From NCBI GenBank assembly GCA_023055355.1, contig JALJCS010000039.1:62001-126000 (forward strand): a DNA stretch of 64,000 nt, given 5' to 3'. This document shows, in pieces, positions 37,574-50,629 of this stretch; position 1 is the stretch's first letter, and every line of letters starts with the position of its first letter. The notes under the pieces were generated by a model. That model was not told the origin of the DNA. It made no database searches and saw only the letters and a list, made by a program, of their open reading frames with translations. The translations under genes and the position numbers were made by a program. This stretch comes from Agelaius tricolor (taxonomy: Eukaryota; Chordata; Aves; Passeriformes; Icteridae).

Positions 37574-40500
37574 TTAGCAAAAAGCATGTCCACTAGGTCT
37601 CGCAAAAAGAAACTGAGCCAGTGCAGAAAACACCAACAATAGTGTTCTTTAGTTGCACGGAGGTCTGCAGACTGTTTTGCAAGAAGTAAAAGAAAGTTGT
37701 CCAAAACAGCTCCTCTTGGAAGGGAATGTGAAGGGAGAAGGCAGGAGAGTGAAAGGCGACTGTTTTCCACAAGTTTGCAAGGTGCGCACACAATCCCAGT
37801 GGAGTGCGGCTTCATTCTTCGCCTTTCGGAAGATTCAGCTTTCCCCGGCTCCGGGAGGCGAAGAAGGGGCTTCTTGGCGCACAGAGCATTGTGCCGGTGG
37901 TGGTGCGTTCCGGAGAGCGGCTTCTGCCGAAAGACGCCCGGGACCGGTGCTCTGCTTCGGAGAGCTCCGTATCTAGGTCTTCTGCGTCTGCTGTCGACTA
38001 CATCTTAGCAAAAAGCATTTCCACTAGGTCTTGCATGGAGAAACTGTGCCAATGCAGAAAACACCCACAATTGTGTTCTAGAGGTTGCACGGAGGTCTGC
38101 AGAGTGTTTTGCAAGATGTAAAAGAAAGTTGTCCAAAACAGCTCCGTTAGGAGTGGAATGTGAAGGGAGAAAGCAGGAGAGTGGAAGGCGACTGTTTTCC
38201 ACAAGTTTGCAAGCTGCGGACACAATCCCAGTGTAGTGGGGCTTCGTTCCTCGCCTTTCGGAAGATGCAGCTTTCCCCGCCTCCGGGAGGCGAAGAAGCT
38301 GCTTCTTGGCGCACAGAGCATTGTGCCGGTGGTGGTGCGTTCCAGAGAGCGGCTTCTGCCAAAAGACGCCCGGGACCGGTGCTCTGCTTCGGAGAGCTCC
38401 GTATCTAGGTCTTCTACGTCGGCTGTCGACTACATCTTAGCAAAAAGCATTTCCACTAGGTCTTGCATGGAGAAACTGTATCAGTACAGAAAACATCGCC
38501 ATTTGTGTTCTAGAGGTTGCACGGTGGTCTGCAGAGTGTTTTGGAAGAAGTAAAAGAACGTTGTCCAAAACAGCACCTCTTCGAAAGGAATGTGAAGGGA
38601 GAAGGCAGGAGAGTGGAAGGCGACTGTTTTCCACAAATTTGCAAGCTGCGGACACAATCCCAGTGGAGTGCGGCTTCATTCTTCGCCTTTCGGAAGATGC
38701 AGCTTTGCCCGGCTCTCGGAGGCAAAGAAGCAGCTTCTTGGTGCACAGAGCATTGTGCCGGGGGTGGTGCGTTCCGGAGAGCGGCTTCTGCCGAAAGACG
38801 CCCGGGACCGGTGCTCTGCTTCGGAGAGCTCCGTATCTAGGTCTTCTGCGTCGGCTGTCGACTACATCTTAGCAAAAAGCATTTCCACTAGGTCTTGCAT
38901 GGAGAAACTGTGCCAATGCAGAAAACACCCACAACTGTGTTCTAGAAGTTGCACGGAGGTCTGCAGAGTGTTTTGCAAGATGTAAAAGAAAGTTGTCCAA
39001 AACAGCTCCGTTAGGAGGGGAATGTGAAGGGAGAAGGCAGGAGAGTGGAAGGCGACTGTTTTCCACAAGTTTGCAAGCTGCGGACACAATCCCAGTGTAG
39101 TGGGGCTTCGTTCCTCGCCTTTCGGAAGATGCAGCTTTCCCCGGCTCCGGGAGGCGAAGAAGCTGCTTCTTGGCGCACAGAGCATTGTGCCGGTGGTGGT
39201 GCGTTCCAGAGAGCGGCTTCTGCCGAAAGACGCCCGGGACCGGTGCTCTGCTTCGGAGAGCTCTGTATCTAGGTCTTCTGCGTCGGCTGTCGACTACATC
39301 TTAGCAAAAAGCATTTTCACGAGGTCTTGCATGGAGAAACTGTATCAGTACAGAAAACATCGCCATTTGTGTTCTAGAGGTTGCACGGTGGTCTGCAGAG
39401 TGTTTTGGAAGAAGTAAAAGAACGTTGTCCAAAACAGCTCCTCTTCCAAGGGAATGTGAATGGAGAAGGCAGGAGAGTGGAAGGCGACTGTTTTCCACAA
39501 GTTTGCAAGCTGCGCACACAATCCCAGTGGAGTTGGGCTTCATTCTTCGCCTTTCGGAAGATTCAGCTTTCCCTGGCTCCCGGAGGGGAACAATCGGCTT
39601 CTCCGCGCATAGAGCATTGTGCCGGGGGTGGTGCGTTCCGGAGAGCGGCTTCTGCCAAAAGACGCCCGGGACCGGTGCTCTGCTTCGGAGAGCTCCGTAT
39701 CTAGGTCTTCTGCGTCTGCTGTCGACTACATCTTAGCAAAAAGCATTTCCACTAGGTCTTGCATGGAGAAACTGTGCCAATACAGAAAACACCAACAATA
39801 GTGTTCTAGAGGTTGCACGGTGGTCTGCAGAGTGTTTTGGAAGAAGTAAAAAACGTTGTCCAAAACAGCTCCTCTTGGAAGGGAATGTGAATGGAGAAGG
39901 CAGGAGAGTGGAAGGCGACTGTTTTCCACAAGTTTGCAAGCTGCGCACACAATCCCAGAGGAGTGGGGCTTCGTTCGTCGCCTTTCGGAAGATTCAGCTT
40001 TCCCCGGCTCCGGGAGGCGAAGAAGCGGCTTCTTGGCGCACAGAGAATTGTGACGGTCGTGGTGCGTTCCAGAGAGCGGCTTCTGCCGAAAGACGCCCGG
40101 GACCGGTGCTCTGCTACGGAGAGCTCCGTATCTTGGTCTTCTGCGTCTCCTGTCGGCTACATCTTAGCATAAAGCATTTTCACTAGGTCTCGCAAAAAGA
40201 AACTGCGCCAGTGTAGAAAACACCAACAATAGTGTTCTAGCGGTTGCACGGTGGTCTGCAGAGTGTTTTGGAAGAAGTAATAGAACGTTGTCCAAAACAG
40301 CTCCTCTTCGAAAGGAATGTGAATGGAGAAGGCAGGAGAGTGAAAGGCGACTGTTTTCCACAAGTTTGCAAGCTGCGGACACAATCCCAGTGGAGTGCGG
40401 CTTCGTTCCTCGCCTTTCGGAAGATTCAGCTTTCCCCGGCTCCGGGAGGCGAAGAAGCGGCTTCTTCGCGCACAGAGAATTGTGCCGGTGGTGGTGCGTT

Positions 40501-40595
40501 CCAGAGAGCGGCTTCTGCCAAAAGACGCCCGGGACCGGTGCTCTGCTTCGGTGAGCTCCGTATCTAGGTCTTCTGCGTCTGCTGTCGCCTACATC
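37574..40595 (+). repeat. Seven-monomer HOR of domain B, copy 3 (3022 bp)
   Basis: Units start at 37574, 38005, 38437, 38869, 39301, 39733 and 40164, each 3022 bp from its partner in copy 2. The units at 38437-39732 agree with 35415-36710 at almost all diagnostic sites, including gcgcatagagc and gaactctg-type private changes. The second unit (38005) differs by having gtgtagtgggg and cgcctccggg. The last (40164) differs in its tail. Confidence 0.92.
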
Positions 40596-41026
40596 TTAGC
40601 AAAAAGCATGTCCACTAGGTCTCGCAGAAAGAAACTGAGCCAGTGCAGAAAACACCAACAATAGTGTTCTTTAGTTGCACGGAGGTCTGCAGACTGTTTT
40701 GCAAGAAGTAAAAGAAAGTTGTCCAAAACAGCTCCGTTAGGAGTGGAATGTGAAGGGAGAAGGCAGGAGAGTGGAAGGCGACTGTTTTCCACAAGTTTGC
40801 AAGCTGCGGACACAATCCCAGTGTAGTGGGGCTTCGTTCCTCGCCTTTCGGAAGATGCAGCTTTGCCCGGCTCTCGGAGGCAAAGAAGAGGCTTCTTCGC
40901 CATCAGAGCATTTTGACGGTCTGGGTGCGTTCCGGAGAGCGGCTTCTGCCAAAAGACGCCCGGGACCGGTGCTCTGCTTCGGAGAGCTCCGTATCTAGGT
41001 CTTCTGCGTCGGCTGTCGACTACATC
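40596..41026 (+). repeat. Chimeric monomer at the domain B to C boundary
   Basis: The first third is the B-type P1 monomer (gttctttagttgc, gactgttttgc, with a private cgcagaaag). The middle is the second B-type unit (ccgttaggagtgg, gtgtagtgggg). From about 40864 the variable segment is ctctcggaggcaaagaagag, as used in domains A and C. Two switches are therefore visible, at about 40700-40735 and 40840-40864. After this unit no further 7-mer period is seen. Confidence 0.85.
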
Positions 41027-42429
41027 TTAGCAAAAAGCATTTTCACGAGGTCTCGCAAAAAGAAACTGCGCCAGTGTAGAAAACATCGCCATTTGTGTTC
41101 TAGAGGTTGCACGGTGGTCTGCAGAGTGTTTTGGAAGAAGTAAAAGAACGTTGTCCAAAACAGCTCCTCTTGGAAGGGAATGTGAATGGAGAAGGCAGGA
41201 GAGTGAAAGGCGACTGTTTTCCACAAGTTTGCAAGGTGCGCACACAATCCCAGAGGAGTGCGGCTTCGTTCCTCGCCTTTCGGAAGATGCAGCTTTGCCC
41301 GGCTCTCGGAGGCAAAGAAGAGGCTTCTTCGCCATCAGAGCATTTTGACGGTCTGGGTGCGTTCCAGAGAGCGCCTTCTGCCAAAAGACGCCCGGGACCG
41401 GTGCTCTGCTTCGGAGAGCTCCGTATCTAGGTCTTCTGCGTCTGCTGTCGACTACATCTTAGCAAAAAGTATTTCCACTAGGTCTTGCATGGAGAAACTG
41501 TATCAGTACAGAAAACATCGCCATTTGTGTTCTAGAGGTTGCACGGAGGTCTGCAGAGTGTTTTGCAAGAAGTAAAAGAAAGTTGTCCAAAACAGCTCCT
41601 CTTGGAAGTTAATGTGAATGGAGAAAGCAGGAGAGTGGAAGGCGACTGTTTTCCACAAGTTTGCAAGGTGCGCACACAATCCCAGTGGAGTGCGGCTTCG
41701 TTCATGGCCTTTCGGAAGATGCAGCTTTGCCCGGCTCTCGGAGGCAAAGAGGCTTCTTCGCCATCAGAGCATTTTGACGGTCTGGGTGCGTTCCAGAGAG
41801 CGCCTTCTGCCAAAAGACGCCCGGGACCGGTGCTCTGCTTCGGAGAGCTCCGTATCTAGGTCTTCTGCGTCTGCTGTCGACTACATCTTAGCAAAAAGCA
41901 TTTCCACTAGGTCTTGCATGGAGAAACTGTGCCAATGCAGAAAACACCCACAATTGTGTTCTAGAGGTTGCACGGAGGTCTGCAGAGTGTTTTGCAAGAC
42001 GTAAAAGAAAGTTGTCCTAAACAGCTCCGTTAGGAGGGGAATGTGAAGGGAGAAGGCAGGAGAGTGGAAGGCGACTGTTTTCCACAAGTTTGCAAGCTGC
42101 GGACACAATCCCAGTGTAGTGGGGCTTCGTTCCTCGCCTTTCGGAAGATGCAGCTTTCCCCGGCTCCGGAAGGCGAAGAAGCTGCTTCTTGGCAAACAGA
42201 GCATTGTGCCGGTGGTGGTGCGTTCCAGAGAGCGGCTTCTGCCGAAAGACGCCCGGGACCGGTGCTCTGCTTCGGAGAGCTCCGTATCTAGGTCTTCTGC
42301 GTCGGCTGTCGACTACATCTTAGCAAAAAGCATTTTCACGAGGTCTCGCAAAAAGAAACTGCGCCTGTGTAGAAAACATCGCCTATTGTGTTCTAGAAGT
42401 TGCACGGAGGTCTGCAGAGTGTTTTGCAA

Positions 42430-45400
42430 GAAGTAAAAGAACGTTGTCCAAAACAGCTCCTCTTCGAAAGGAATGTGAAGGGAGAAGGCAGGAGAGTGAA
42501 AGGCGACTGTTTTCCACAAGTTTGCAAGCTGCGCACACAATCCCAGTGGAGTGCGGCTTCATTCTTCGCCTTTCGGAAGATGCAGCTTTCCCCGGCTCCC
42601 GGAAGGGAACAATCGGCTTCTCCGCGCACAGAGCATTGTGCCGGTGGTGGTGCGTTCCGGAGAGCGGCTTCTGGCAAAAGACGCCCGGGACCGGTGCTCT
42701 GCTACGGAGAGCTCCGTATCTAGGTCTTCTGCGTCTGCTGTCGCCTACATCTTAGCAAAAAGCATGTCCACTAGGTCTCGCAATAAGAAGCTGTGCTTGT
42801 GGAGACAACACCAACAATAGTGTTCTAGAGGTTGCACGGAGGTCTGCAGAGTGTTTTGCAAGAAGTAAAAGAACGTTTTCTAAAACAGCTCCTCTTGGAA
42901 GGGAATGTGAATGGAGAAGGCAGGAGAGTGAAACGCGACTGTTTTCCACAAGTTTGCAAGCTGCGCACACAATCCCAGTGTAGTGGGGCTTCGTTCATCG
43001 CCTTTCGGAAGATGCAGCTTTCCCCGGCTCCCGGAGGTGAAGACGCGGCTTCTTCGCCATCAGAGCATTTTGACGGTCTGGGTGCGTTCCGGAAAGCGGC
43101 TTCTGCCAAAAGACGCCCGGGACCGGTGCTCTGCTTCGGAGAGCTCCGTATCTAGGTCTTCTGCGTCTGCTGTCGACTACATCTTAGCAAAAAGCATTTC
43201 CACTAGGTCTTGCATGGAGAAACTGTATCAGTACAGAAAACATCGCCATTTGTGTTCTAGAGGTTGCACGGAGGTCTGCAGAGTGTTTTGCAAGATGTAA
43301 AAGAAAGTTGTCCAAAACAGCTCCTTTAGGAGGGGAATGTGAAGGGAGAAGGCAGGAGAGTGGAAGGCGACTGTTTTCCACAAGTTTGCAAGCTGCGCAC
43401 ACAATCCCAGTGGAGTGCGGCTTCGTTCCTCGCCTTTCGGAAGATGCAGCTTTGCCCGGCTCTCGGAGGCAAAGAAGAGGCTTCTTCGCCATCAGAGCAT
43501 TTTGACGGTCTGGGTGCGTTCCGGAGAGCGGCTTCTGCCAAAAGACGCCCGGGACCGGTGCTCTGCTTCGGAGAGCTCCGTATCTAGGTCTTCTGCGTCG
43601 GCTGTCGACTACATCTTAGCAAAAAGCATTTTCACGAGGTCTCGCAAAAAGAAACTGCGCCAGTGTAGAAAACATCGCCATTTGTGTTCTAGAGGTTGCA
43701 CGGAGGTCTGCAGAGTGTTTTGGAAGAAGTAAAAGAACGTTGTCAAAAACAGCTCCTCTTCCAAGGGAATGTGAATGGAGAAGGCAGGAGAGTGAAAGGC
43801 GACTGTTTTCCACAAGTTTGCAAGCTGCGCACACAATCCCAGAGGAGTGCGGCTTCGTTCCTCGCCTTTCGGAAGATGCAGCTTTGCCCGGCTCTCGGAG
43901 GCAAAGAAGAGGCTTCTTCGCCATCAGAGCATTTTGACGGTCTGGGTGCGTTCCAGAGAGCGCCTTCTGCCAAAAGACGCCCGGGACCGGTGCTCTGCTT
44001 CGGAGAGCTCCGTATCTAGGTCTTCTGCGTCTGCTGTAGCCTACATCTTAGCAAAAAGTATTTCCACTAGGTCTTGCATGGAGAAACTGTATCAGTACAG
44101 AAAACATCGCCATTTGTGTTCTAGAGGTTGCACGGAGGTGTGCAGAGTGTTTTGCAAGATGTAAAAGAAAGTTGTCCAAAACAGCTCCTTTAGGAGGGGA
44201 ATGTGAAGGGAGAAGGCAGGAGAGTGGAAGGCGACTGTTTTCCACAAGTTTGCAAGGTGCGCACACAATCCCAGTGGAGTGCGGCTTCGTTCATCCCCTT
44301 TCGGAAGATGCAGCTTTGCCCGGCTCTCGGAGGCAAAGAGGCTTCTTCGCCATCAGAGCATTTTGACGGTCTGGGTGCGTTCCGGAGAGCGGCTTCTGCC
44401 AAAAGACGCCCGGGACCGGTGCTCTGCTTCGGAGAGCTCCGTATCTAGGTCTTCTGCGTCTGCTGTCGCCTACATCTTAGCAAAAAGTATTTCCACTAGG
44501 TCTTGCATGGAGAAACTGTATCAGTACAGAAAAAATCGCCATTTGTGTTCTAGAGGTTGCACGGTGGTCTGCAGAGTGTTTTGCAAGAAGTAAAAGAACG
44601 TTGTCCAAAACACCTCCTCTTCCAAGGGAATGTGAAGGGAGAAGGCAGGAGAGTGAAACGCGACTGTTTTCCACAAGTTTGCAAGCTGCGCACACAATCC
44701 CAGTGCAGTGGGGCTTCGTTCATCGCCTTTCGGAAGATGCAGCTTTCCCCGGCTCCCGGAGGTGAAGACGCGGCTTCTTTGCCATCAGAGCATTTTGACG
44801 GTCTGGGTGCGTTCCAGAGAGCGCCTTCTGCCAAAAGACGCCCGGGACCGGTGCTCTGCTTCGGAGAGCTCCGTATCTAGGTCTTCTGCGTCTGCTGTCG
44901 CCTACATCTTAGCAAAAAGTATTTCCACTAGGTCTTGCATGGAGAAACTGTATCAGTACAGAAAAAATCGCCATTTGTGTTCTAGAGGTTGCACGGAGGT
45001 CTGCAGAGTGTTTTGCAAGATGTAAAAGAAAGTTGTCCAAAACAGCTCCGTTAGGAGGGGAATGTGAATGGAGAAAGCAGGAGAGTGGAAGGCGACTGTT
45101 TTCCACAAGTTTGCAAGCTGCGGACACAATCCCAGTGTAGTGGGGCTTCGTTCCTCGCCTTTCGGAAGATGCAGCTTTCCCCGGCTCCGGGAGGCGAAGA
45201 AGCTGCTTCTTGGCGCACAGAGCATTGTGCCGGTGGTGGTGCGTTCCAGAGAGCGGCTTCTGCCGAAAGACGCCCGGGACCGGTGCTCTGCTTCGGAGAG
45301 CTCCGTATCTAGGTCTTCTGCGTCGGCTGTCGACTACATCTTAGCAAAAAGCATTTTCACGAGGTCTCGCAAAAAGAAACTGCGCCAGTGTAGAAAACAT

Positions 45401-47640
45401 CGCCTATTGTGTTCTAGAAGTTGCACGGAGGTCTGCAGAGTGTTTTGCAAGAAGTAAAAGAACGTTGTCCAAAACAGCTCCTCTTCGAAAGGAATGTGAA
45501 GGGAGAAGGCAGGAGAGTGAAAGGCGACTGTTTTCCACAAGTTTGCAAGGTGCGCACACAATCCCAGTGGAGTGCGGCTTCATTCTTCGCCTTTCGGAAG
45601 ATTCAGCTTTCCCCGGCTCCCGGAAGGGAACAATCGGCTTCTCCGCGCACAGAGCATTGTGCCGGGGGTGGTGCGTTCCGGAGAGCGGCTTCTGCCGAAA
45701 GACGCCCGGGACCGGTGCTCTGCTTCGGAGAGCTCCGTATCTAGGTCTTCTGCGTCTGCTGTCGCCTACATCTTAGCAAAAAGTATTTCCACTAGGTCTT
45801 GCATGGAGAAACTGTATCAGTACACAAAACATCGCCATTTGTGTTCTAGAGGTTGCACGGAGGTCTGCAGAGTGTTTTGCAAGAAGTAAAAGAAAGTTGT
45901 CCAAAACAGCTCCTCTTGGAAGTTAATGTGAATGGAGAAAGCAGGAGAGTGGAAGGCGACTGTTTTCCACAAGTTTGCAAGGTGCGCACACAATCCCAGT
46001 GGAGTGCGGCTTCGTTCATCGCCTTTCGGAAGATGCAGCTTTGCCCGGCTCTCGGAGGCAAAGAGGCTTCTTCGCCATCAGAGCATTTTGACGGTCTGGG
46101 TGCGTTCCGGAGAGCGGCTTCTGCCAAAAGACGCCCGGGACCGGTGCTCTGCTTCGGTGAGCTCCGTATCTAGGTCTTCTGCGTCTGCTGTCGCCTACAT
46201 CTTTGCAAAAAGTATTTCCACTAGGTCTTGCATGGAGAAACTGTATCAGTACAGAAAACATCGCCATTTGTGTTCTAGAGGTTGCACGGAGGTCTGCAGA
46301 GTGTTTTGCAAGATGTAAAAGAAAGTTGTCCAAAACAGCTCCTTTAGGAGGGGAATGTGAAGGGAGAAGGCAGGAGAGTGGAAGGCGACTGTTTTCCACA
46401 AGTTTGCAAGCTGCGGACACAATCCCAGTGGAGTGCGGCTTCGTTCCTCGCCTTTCGGAAGATGCAGCTTTGCCCGGCTCCCAGAGGGGAAGAAACGGCT
46501 TCTTCGCGCTCAGGGTATTGTGGCGGTCGTGGTGCGTTCCAGAGAGCGGCTTCTGCCAAAAGACGCCCGGGACCGGTGCTCTGCTACGGAGAGCTCCGTA
46601 TCTAGGTCTTCTGCGTCGGCTGTCGACTACATCTTAGCAAAAAGCATTTTCACGAGGTCTCGCAAAAAGAAACTGCGCCAGTGTAGAAAACATCGCCATT
46701 TGTGTTCTAGAGGTTGCACGGTGGTCTGCAGAGTGTTTTGGAAGAAGTAAAAGAACGTTGTCCAAAACAGCTCCTCTTCCAAGGGAATGTGAATGGAGAA
46801 GGCAGGAGAGTGAAACGCGACTGTTTTCCACAAGTTTGCAAGGTGCGCACACAATCCCAGTGGAGTGCGGCTTCGTTCCTCGCCTTTCGGAAGATGCAGC
46901 TTTGCCCGGCTCTCGGAGGCAAAGAAGAGGCTTCCTCGCCATCAGAGCATTTTGACGGTCTGGGTGCGTTCCAGAGAGCGCCTTCTGCCAAAAGACGCCC
47001 GGGACCGGTGCTCTGCTTCGGAGAGCTCCGTATCTAGGTCTTCTGCGTCTGCTGTCGACTACATCTTAGCAGAAAGTATTTCCACTAGGTCTTGCATGGA
47101 GAAACTGTATCAGTACAGAAAACATCGCCATTTGTGTTCTAGAGGTTGCACGGAGGTGTGCAGAGTGTTTTGCAAGATGTAAAAGAATGTTGTCCAAAAC
47201 AGCTCCTTTAGGAGGGGAATGTGAAGGGAGAAGGCAGGAGAGTGGAAGGCGACTGTTTTCCACAAGTTTGCAAGCTGCGGACACAATCCCAGTGGAGTGC
47301 GGCTTCGTTCCTCGCCTTTCGGAAGATGCAGCTTTGCCCGGCTCTCGGAGGCAAAGAAGAGGCTTCTTCGCCATCAGAGCATTTTGACGGTCTGGGTGCG
47401 TTCCGGAGAGCGGCTTCTGCCAAAAGACGCCCGGGACCGGTGCTCTGCTTCGGAGAGCTCCGTATCTAGGTCTTCTGCGTCTGCTGTCGACTACATCTTA
47501 GCAAAAAGCATTTCCACTAGGTCTCGAAAAAAGAAACTGCGCCAGTGCAGAAAACACCCTCAATAGTGTTCTTTAGTTGCACGGAGGTCTGCAGACTGTT
47601 TTGCAAGAAGTAAAAGAAAGTTGTCCAAAACAGCTCCTCT
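42430..47640 (+). repeat. Domain C long block, copy 1 (about 5.2 kb)
   Basis: It aligns with 50630-56260 at an offset of about 8197 bp up to the monomer at 44477, and at 8626 bp from there on. Shared rare markers include ggaggtgtgcag (44136 and 52330), aacacctcc, aaaaatcgcc, cagtacacaaaac (45773 and 54399 units), catctttgc (46202 and 54828) and aaaagaatgttg. Ends are approximate because similarity fades inside monomers. Confidence 0.82.
44477..44908 (+). repeat. Chimeric monomer replacing two monomers of the paired block
   Basis: The front half matches the unit at 52671 (aaaaatcgccatttg, tggtctgcag, aacacctcc, cttccaaggg). The back half matches the next unit at 53103 (cccagtgcagtgggg, cgttcatcg, gcggcttctttgcc). 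One monomer in this block thus stands for two in the other block, and the offset between the blocks changes here by exactly one monomer length. Confidence 0.85.
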
Positions 47641-50629
47641 TCGAAAGGAATGTGAAGGGAGAAGGCAGGAGAGTGAAAGGCGACTGTTTTCCACAAGTTT
47701 GCAAGGTGCGCACACAATCCCAGTGGAGTGCGGCTTCATTCTTCGCCTTTCGGAAGATTCAGCTTTCCCCGGCTCCCGGAAGGGAACAATCGGCTTCTCC
47801 GCGCACAGAGCATTGTGCCGGTGGTGGTGCGTTCCGGAGAGCGGCTTCTGCCGAAAGACGCCCGGGACCGGTGCTCTGCTACGGAGAGCTCCGTATCTAG
47901 GTCTTCTGCGTCTGCTGTCGCCTACATCTTAGCAAAAAGCATGTCCACTAGGTCTCGCAATAAGAAGCTGTGCTTGTGCAGACAACACCAACAATAGTGT
48001 TCTAGAGGTTGCACGGAGGTCTGCAGACTCTTTTGCAAGAAGTAAAAGAACGTTTTCTAAAACAGCTCCTCTTGGAAGGGAATGTGAATGGAGAAGGCAG
48101 GAGAGTGAAACGCGACTGTTTTCCACAAGTTTGCAAGCTGCGCACACAATCCCAGTGTAGTGGGGCTTCGTTCATCGCCTTTCGGAAGATGCAGCTTTCC
48201 CCGGCTCCCGGAGGTGAAGACTCGGCTTCTTCGCCATCAGAGCATTTTGACGGTCTGGGTGCGTTCCGGAGAGCGCCTTCTGCCAAAAGACGCCCGGGAC
48301 CGGTGCTCTGCTTCGGAGAGCTCCGTATCTAGGTCTTCTGCGTCTGCTGTCGCCTACATCTTAGCAAAAAGCATTTCCACTAGGTCTTGCATGGAGAAAC
48401 TGTATCAGTACAGAAAACATCGCCATTTGTGTTCTAGAGGTTGCACGGAGGTCTGCAGAGTGTTTTGCAAGATGTAAAAGAACGTTGTCCAAAACAGCTC
48501 CTCTTCCAAGGGAATGTGAATGGAGAAGGCAGGAGAGTGAAAGGCGACTGTTTTCCACAAGTTTGCAAGCTGCGCACACAATCCAAGTGGAGTTGGGCTT
48601 CGTTCTTCGCCTTTCGGAAGATTCAGCTTTCCCCGGCTCCTGGAGGGGAACAATCGGCTTCTCCGCGCACAGAGCATTGTGCCGGGGGTGGTGCGTTCCG
48701 GAGAGCGGCTTCTGCCGAAAGACGCCCGGGACCGGTGCTCTGCTTCGGAGAGCTCCGTATCTAGGTCTTCTGCGTCTGCTGTCGCCTACATCTTAGCAAA
48801 AAGTATTTCCACCAGGTCTTGCATGGAGAAACTGTATCAGTACAGAAAACATCGCCATTTGTGTTCTAGAGGTTGCACGGAGGTCTGCAGAGTGTTTTGC
48901 AAGATGTAAAAGAAAGTTGTCCAAAACAGCTCCTCTTGGAAGTTAATGTGAATGGAGAAAGCAGGAGAGTGGAAGGCGACTGTTTTCCACAAGTTTGCAA
49001 GGTGCGCACACAATCCCAGTGGAGTGCGGCTTCATTCCTCGCCTTTCGGAAGATGCAGCTTTCCCCGGCTCCCAGAGGGGAAGAAACGGCTTCTTCGCGC
49101 TCAGGGTATTGTGGCGGTCGTGGTGCGTTCCAGAGAGCGGCTTCTGCCAAAAGACGCCCGGGACCGGTGCTCTGCTTCGGAGAGCTCCGTATCTAGGTCT
49201 TCTGCGTCGGCTGTCGACTACATCTTAGCAAAAAGCATTTTCACGAGGTCTCGCAAAAAGAAACTGCGCCAGTGTAGAAAACATCGCCATTTGTGTTCTA
49301 GAGGTTGCACGGTGGTCTGCAGAGTGTTTTGGAAGAAGTAAAAGAACGTTGTCCAAAACAGCTCCTCTTCCAAGGGAATGTGAATGGAGAAGGCAGGAGA
49401 GTGGAAGGCGACTGTTTTCCACAAGTTTGCAAGCTGCGCACACAATCCCAGTGGAGTGCGGCTTCGTTCATCGCCTTTCGGAAGATGCAGCTTTGCCCGG
49501 CTCTCGGAGGCAAAGAAGAGGCTTCTTCGCCATCAGAGCATTTTGACGGTCTGGGTGCGTTCCAGAGAGCGCCTTCTGCCAAAAGACGCCCGGGACCGGT
49601 GCTCTGCTTCGGAGAGCTCCGTATCTAGGTCTTCTGCGTCTGCTGTCGCCTACATCTTAGCAAAAAGCATTTCCACTAGGTCTTGCATGGAGAAACTGTA
49701 TCAGTACAGAAAACATCGCCATTTGTGTTCTAGAGGTTGCACGGAGGTCTGCAGAGTGTTTTGCAAGAAGTAAAAGAAAGTTGTCCATAACAGCTCCTCT
49801 TGGAAGTTAATGTGAATGGAGAAAGCAGGAGAGTGGAAGGCGACTGTTTTCCACAAGTTTGCAAGGTGCGCACACAATCCCAGTGGAGTGCGGCTTCGTT
49901 CCTCGCCTTTCGGAAGATGCAGCTTTGCCCGGCTCTCGGAGGCAAAGAGGCTTCTTCGCCATCAGAGCATTTTGACGGTCTGGGTGCGTTCCGGAGAGCG
50001 GCTTCTGCCAAAAGACGCCCGGGACCGGTGCTCTGCTTCGGTGAGCTCCGTATCTAGGTCTTCTGCGTCTGCTGTCGCCTACATCTTAGCAAAAAGTATT
50101 TCCACTAGGTCTTGCATGGAGAAACTGTATCAGTACAGAAAACATCGCCATTTGTGTTCTAGAGGTTGCACGGAGGTCTGCAGAGTGTTTTGCAAGATGT
50201 AAAAGAAAGTTGTCCAAAACAGCTCCTTTAGGAGGGGAATGTGAAGGGAGAAGGCAGGAGAGTGGAAGGCGACTGTTTTCCACAAGTTTGCAAGCTGCGC
50301 ACACAATCCCAGTGGAGTGCGGCTTCGTTCCTCGCCTTTCGGAAGATGCAGCTTTGCCCGGCTCTCGGAGGCAAAGAAGAGGCTTCTTCGCCATCAGAGC
50401 ATTTTGACGGTCTGGGTGCGTTCCAGAGAGCGGCTTCTGCCAAAAGACGCCCGGGACCGGTGCTCTGCTTCGGAGAGCTCCGTATCTAGGTCTTCTGCGT
50501 CTGCTGTCGACTACATCTTAGCAGAAAGCATTTCCACTAGGTCTCGAAAAAAGAAACTGAGCCAGTGCAGAAAACACCCACAATAGTGTTCTTTAGTTGC
50601 ACGGAGGTCTGCAGACTGTTTTGCAAGAA

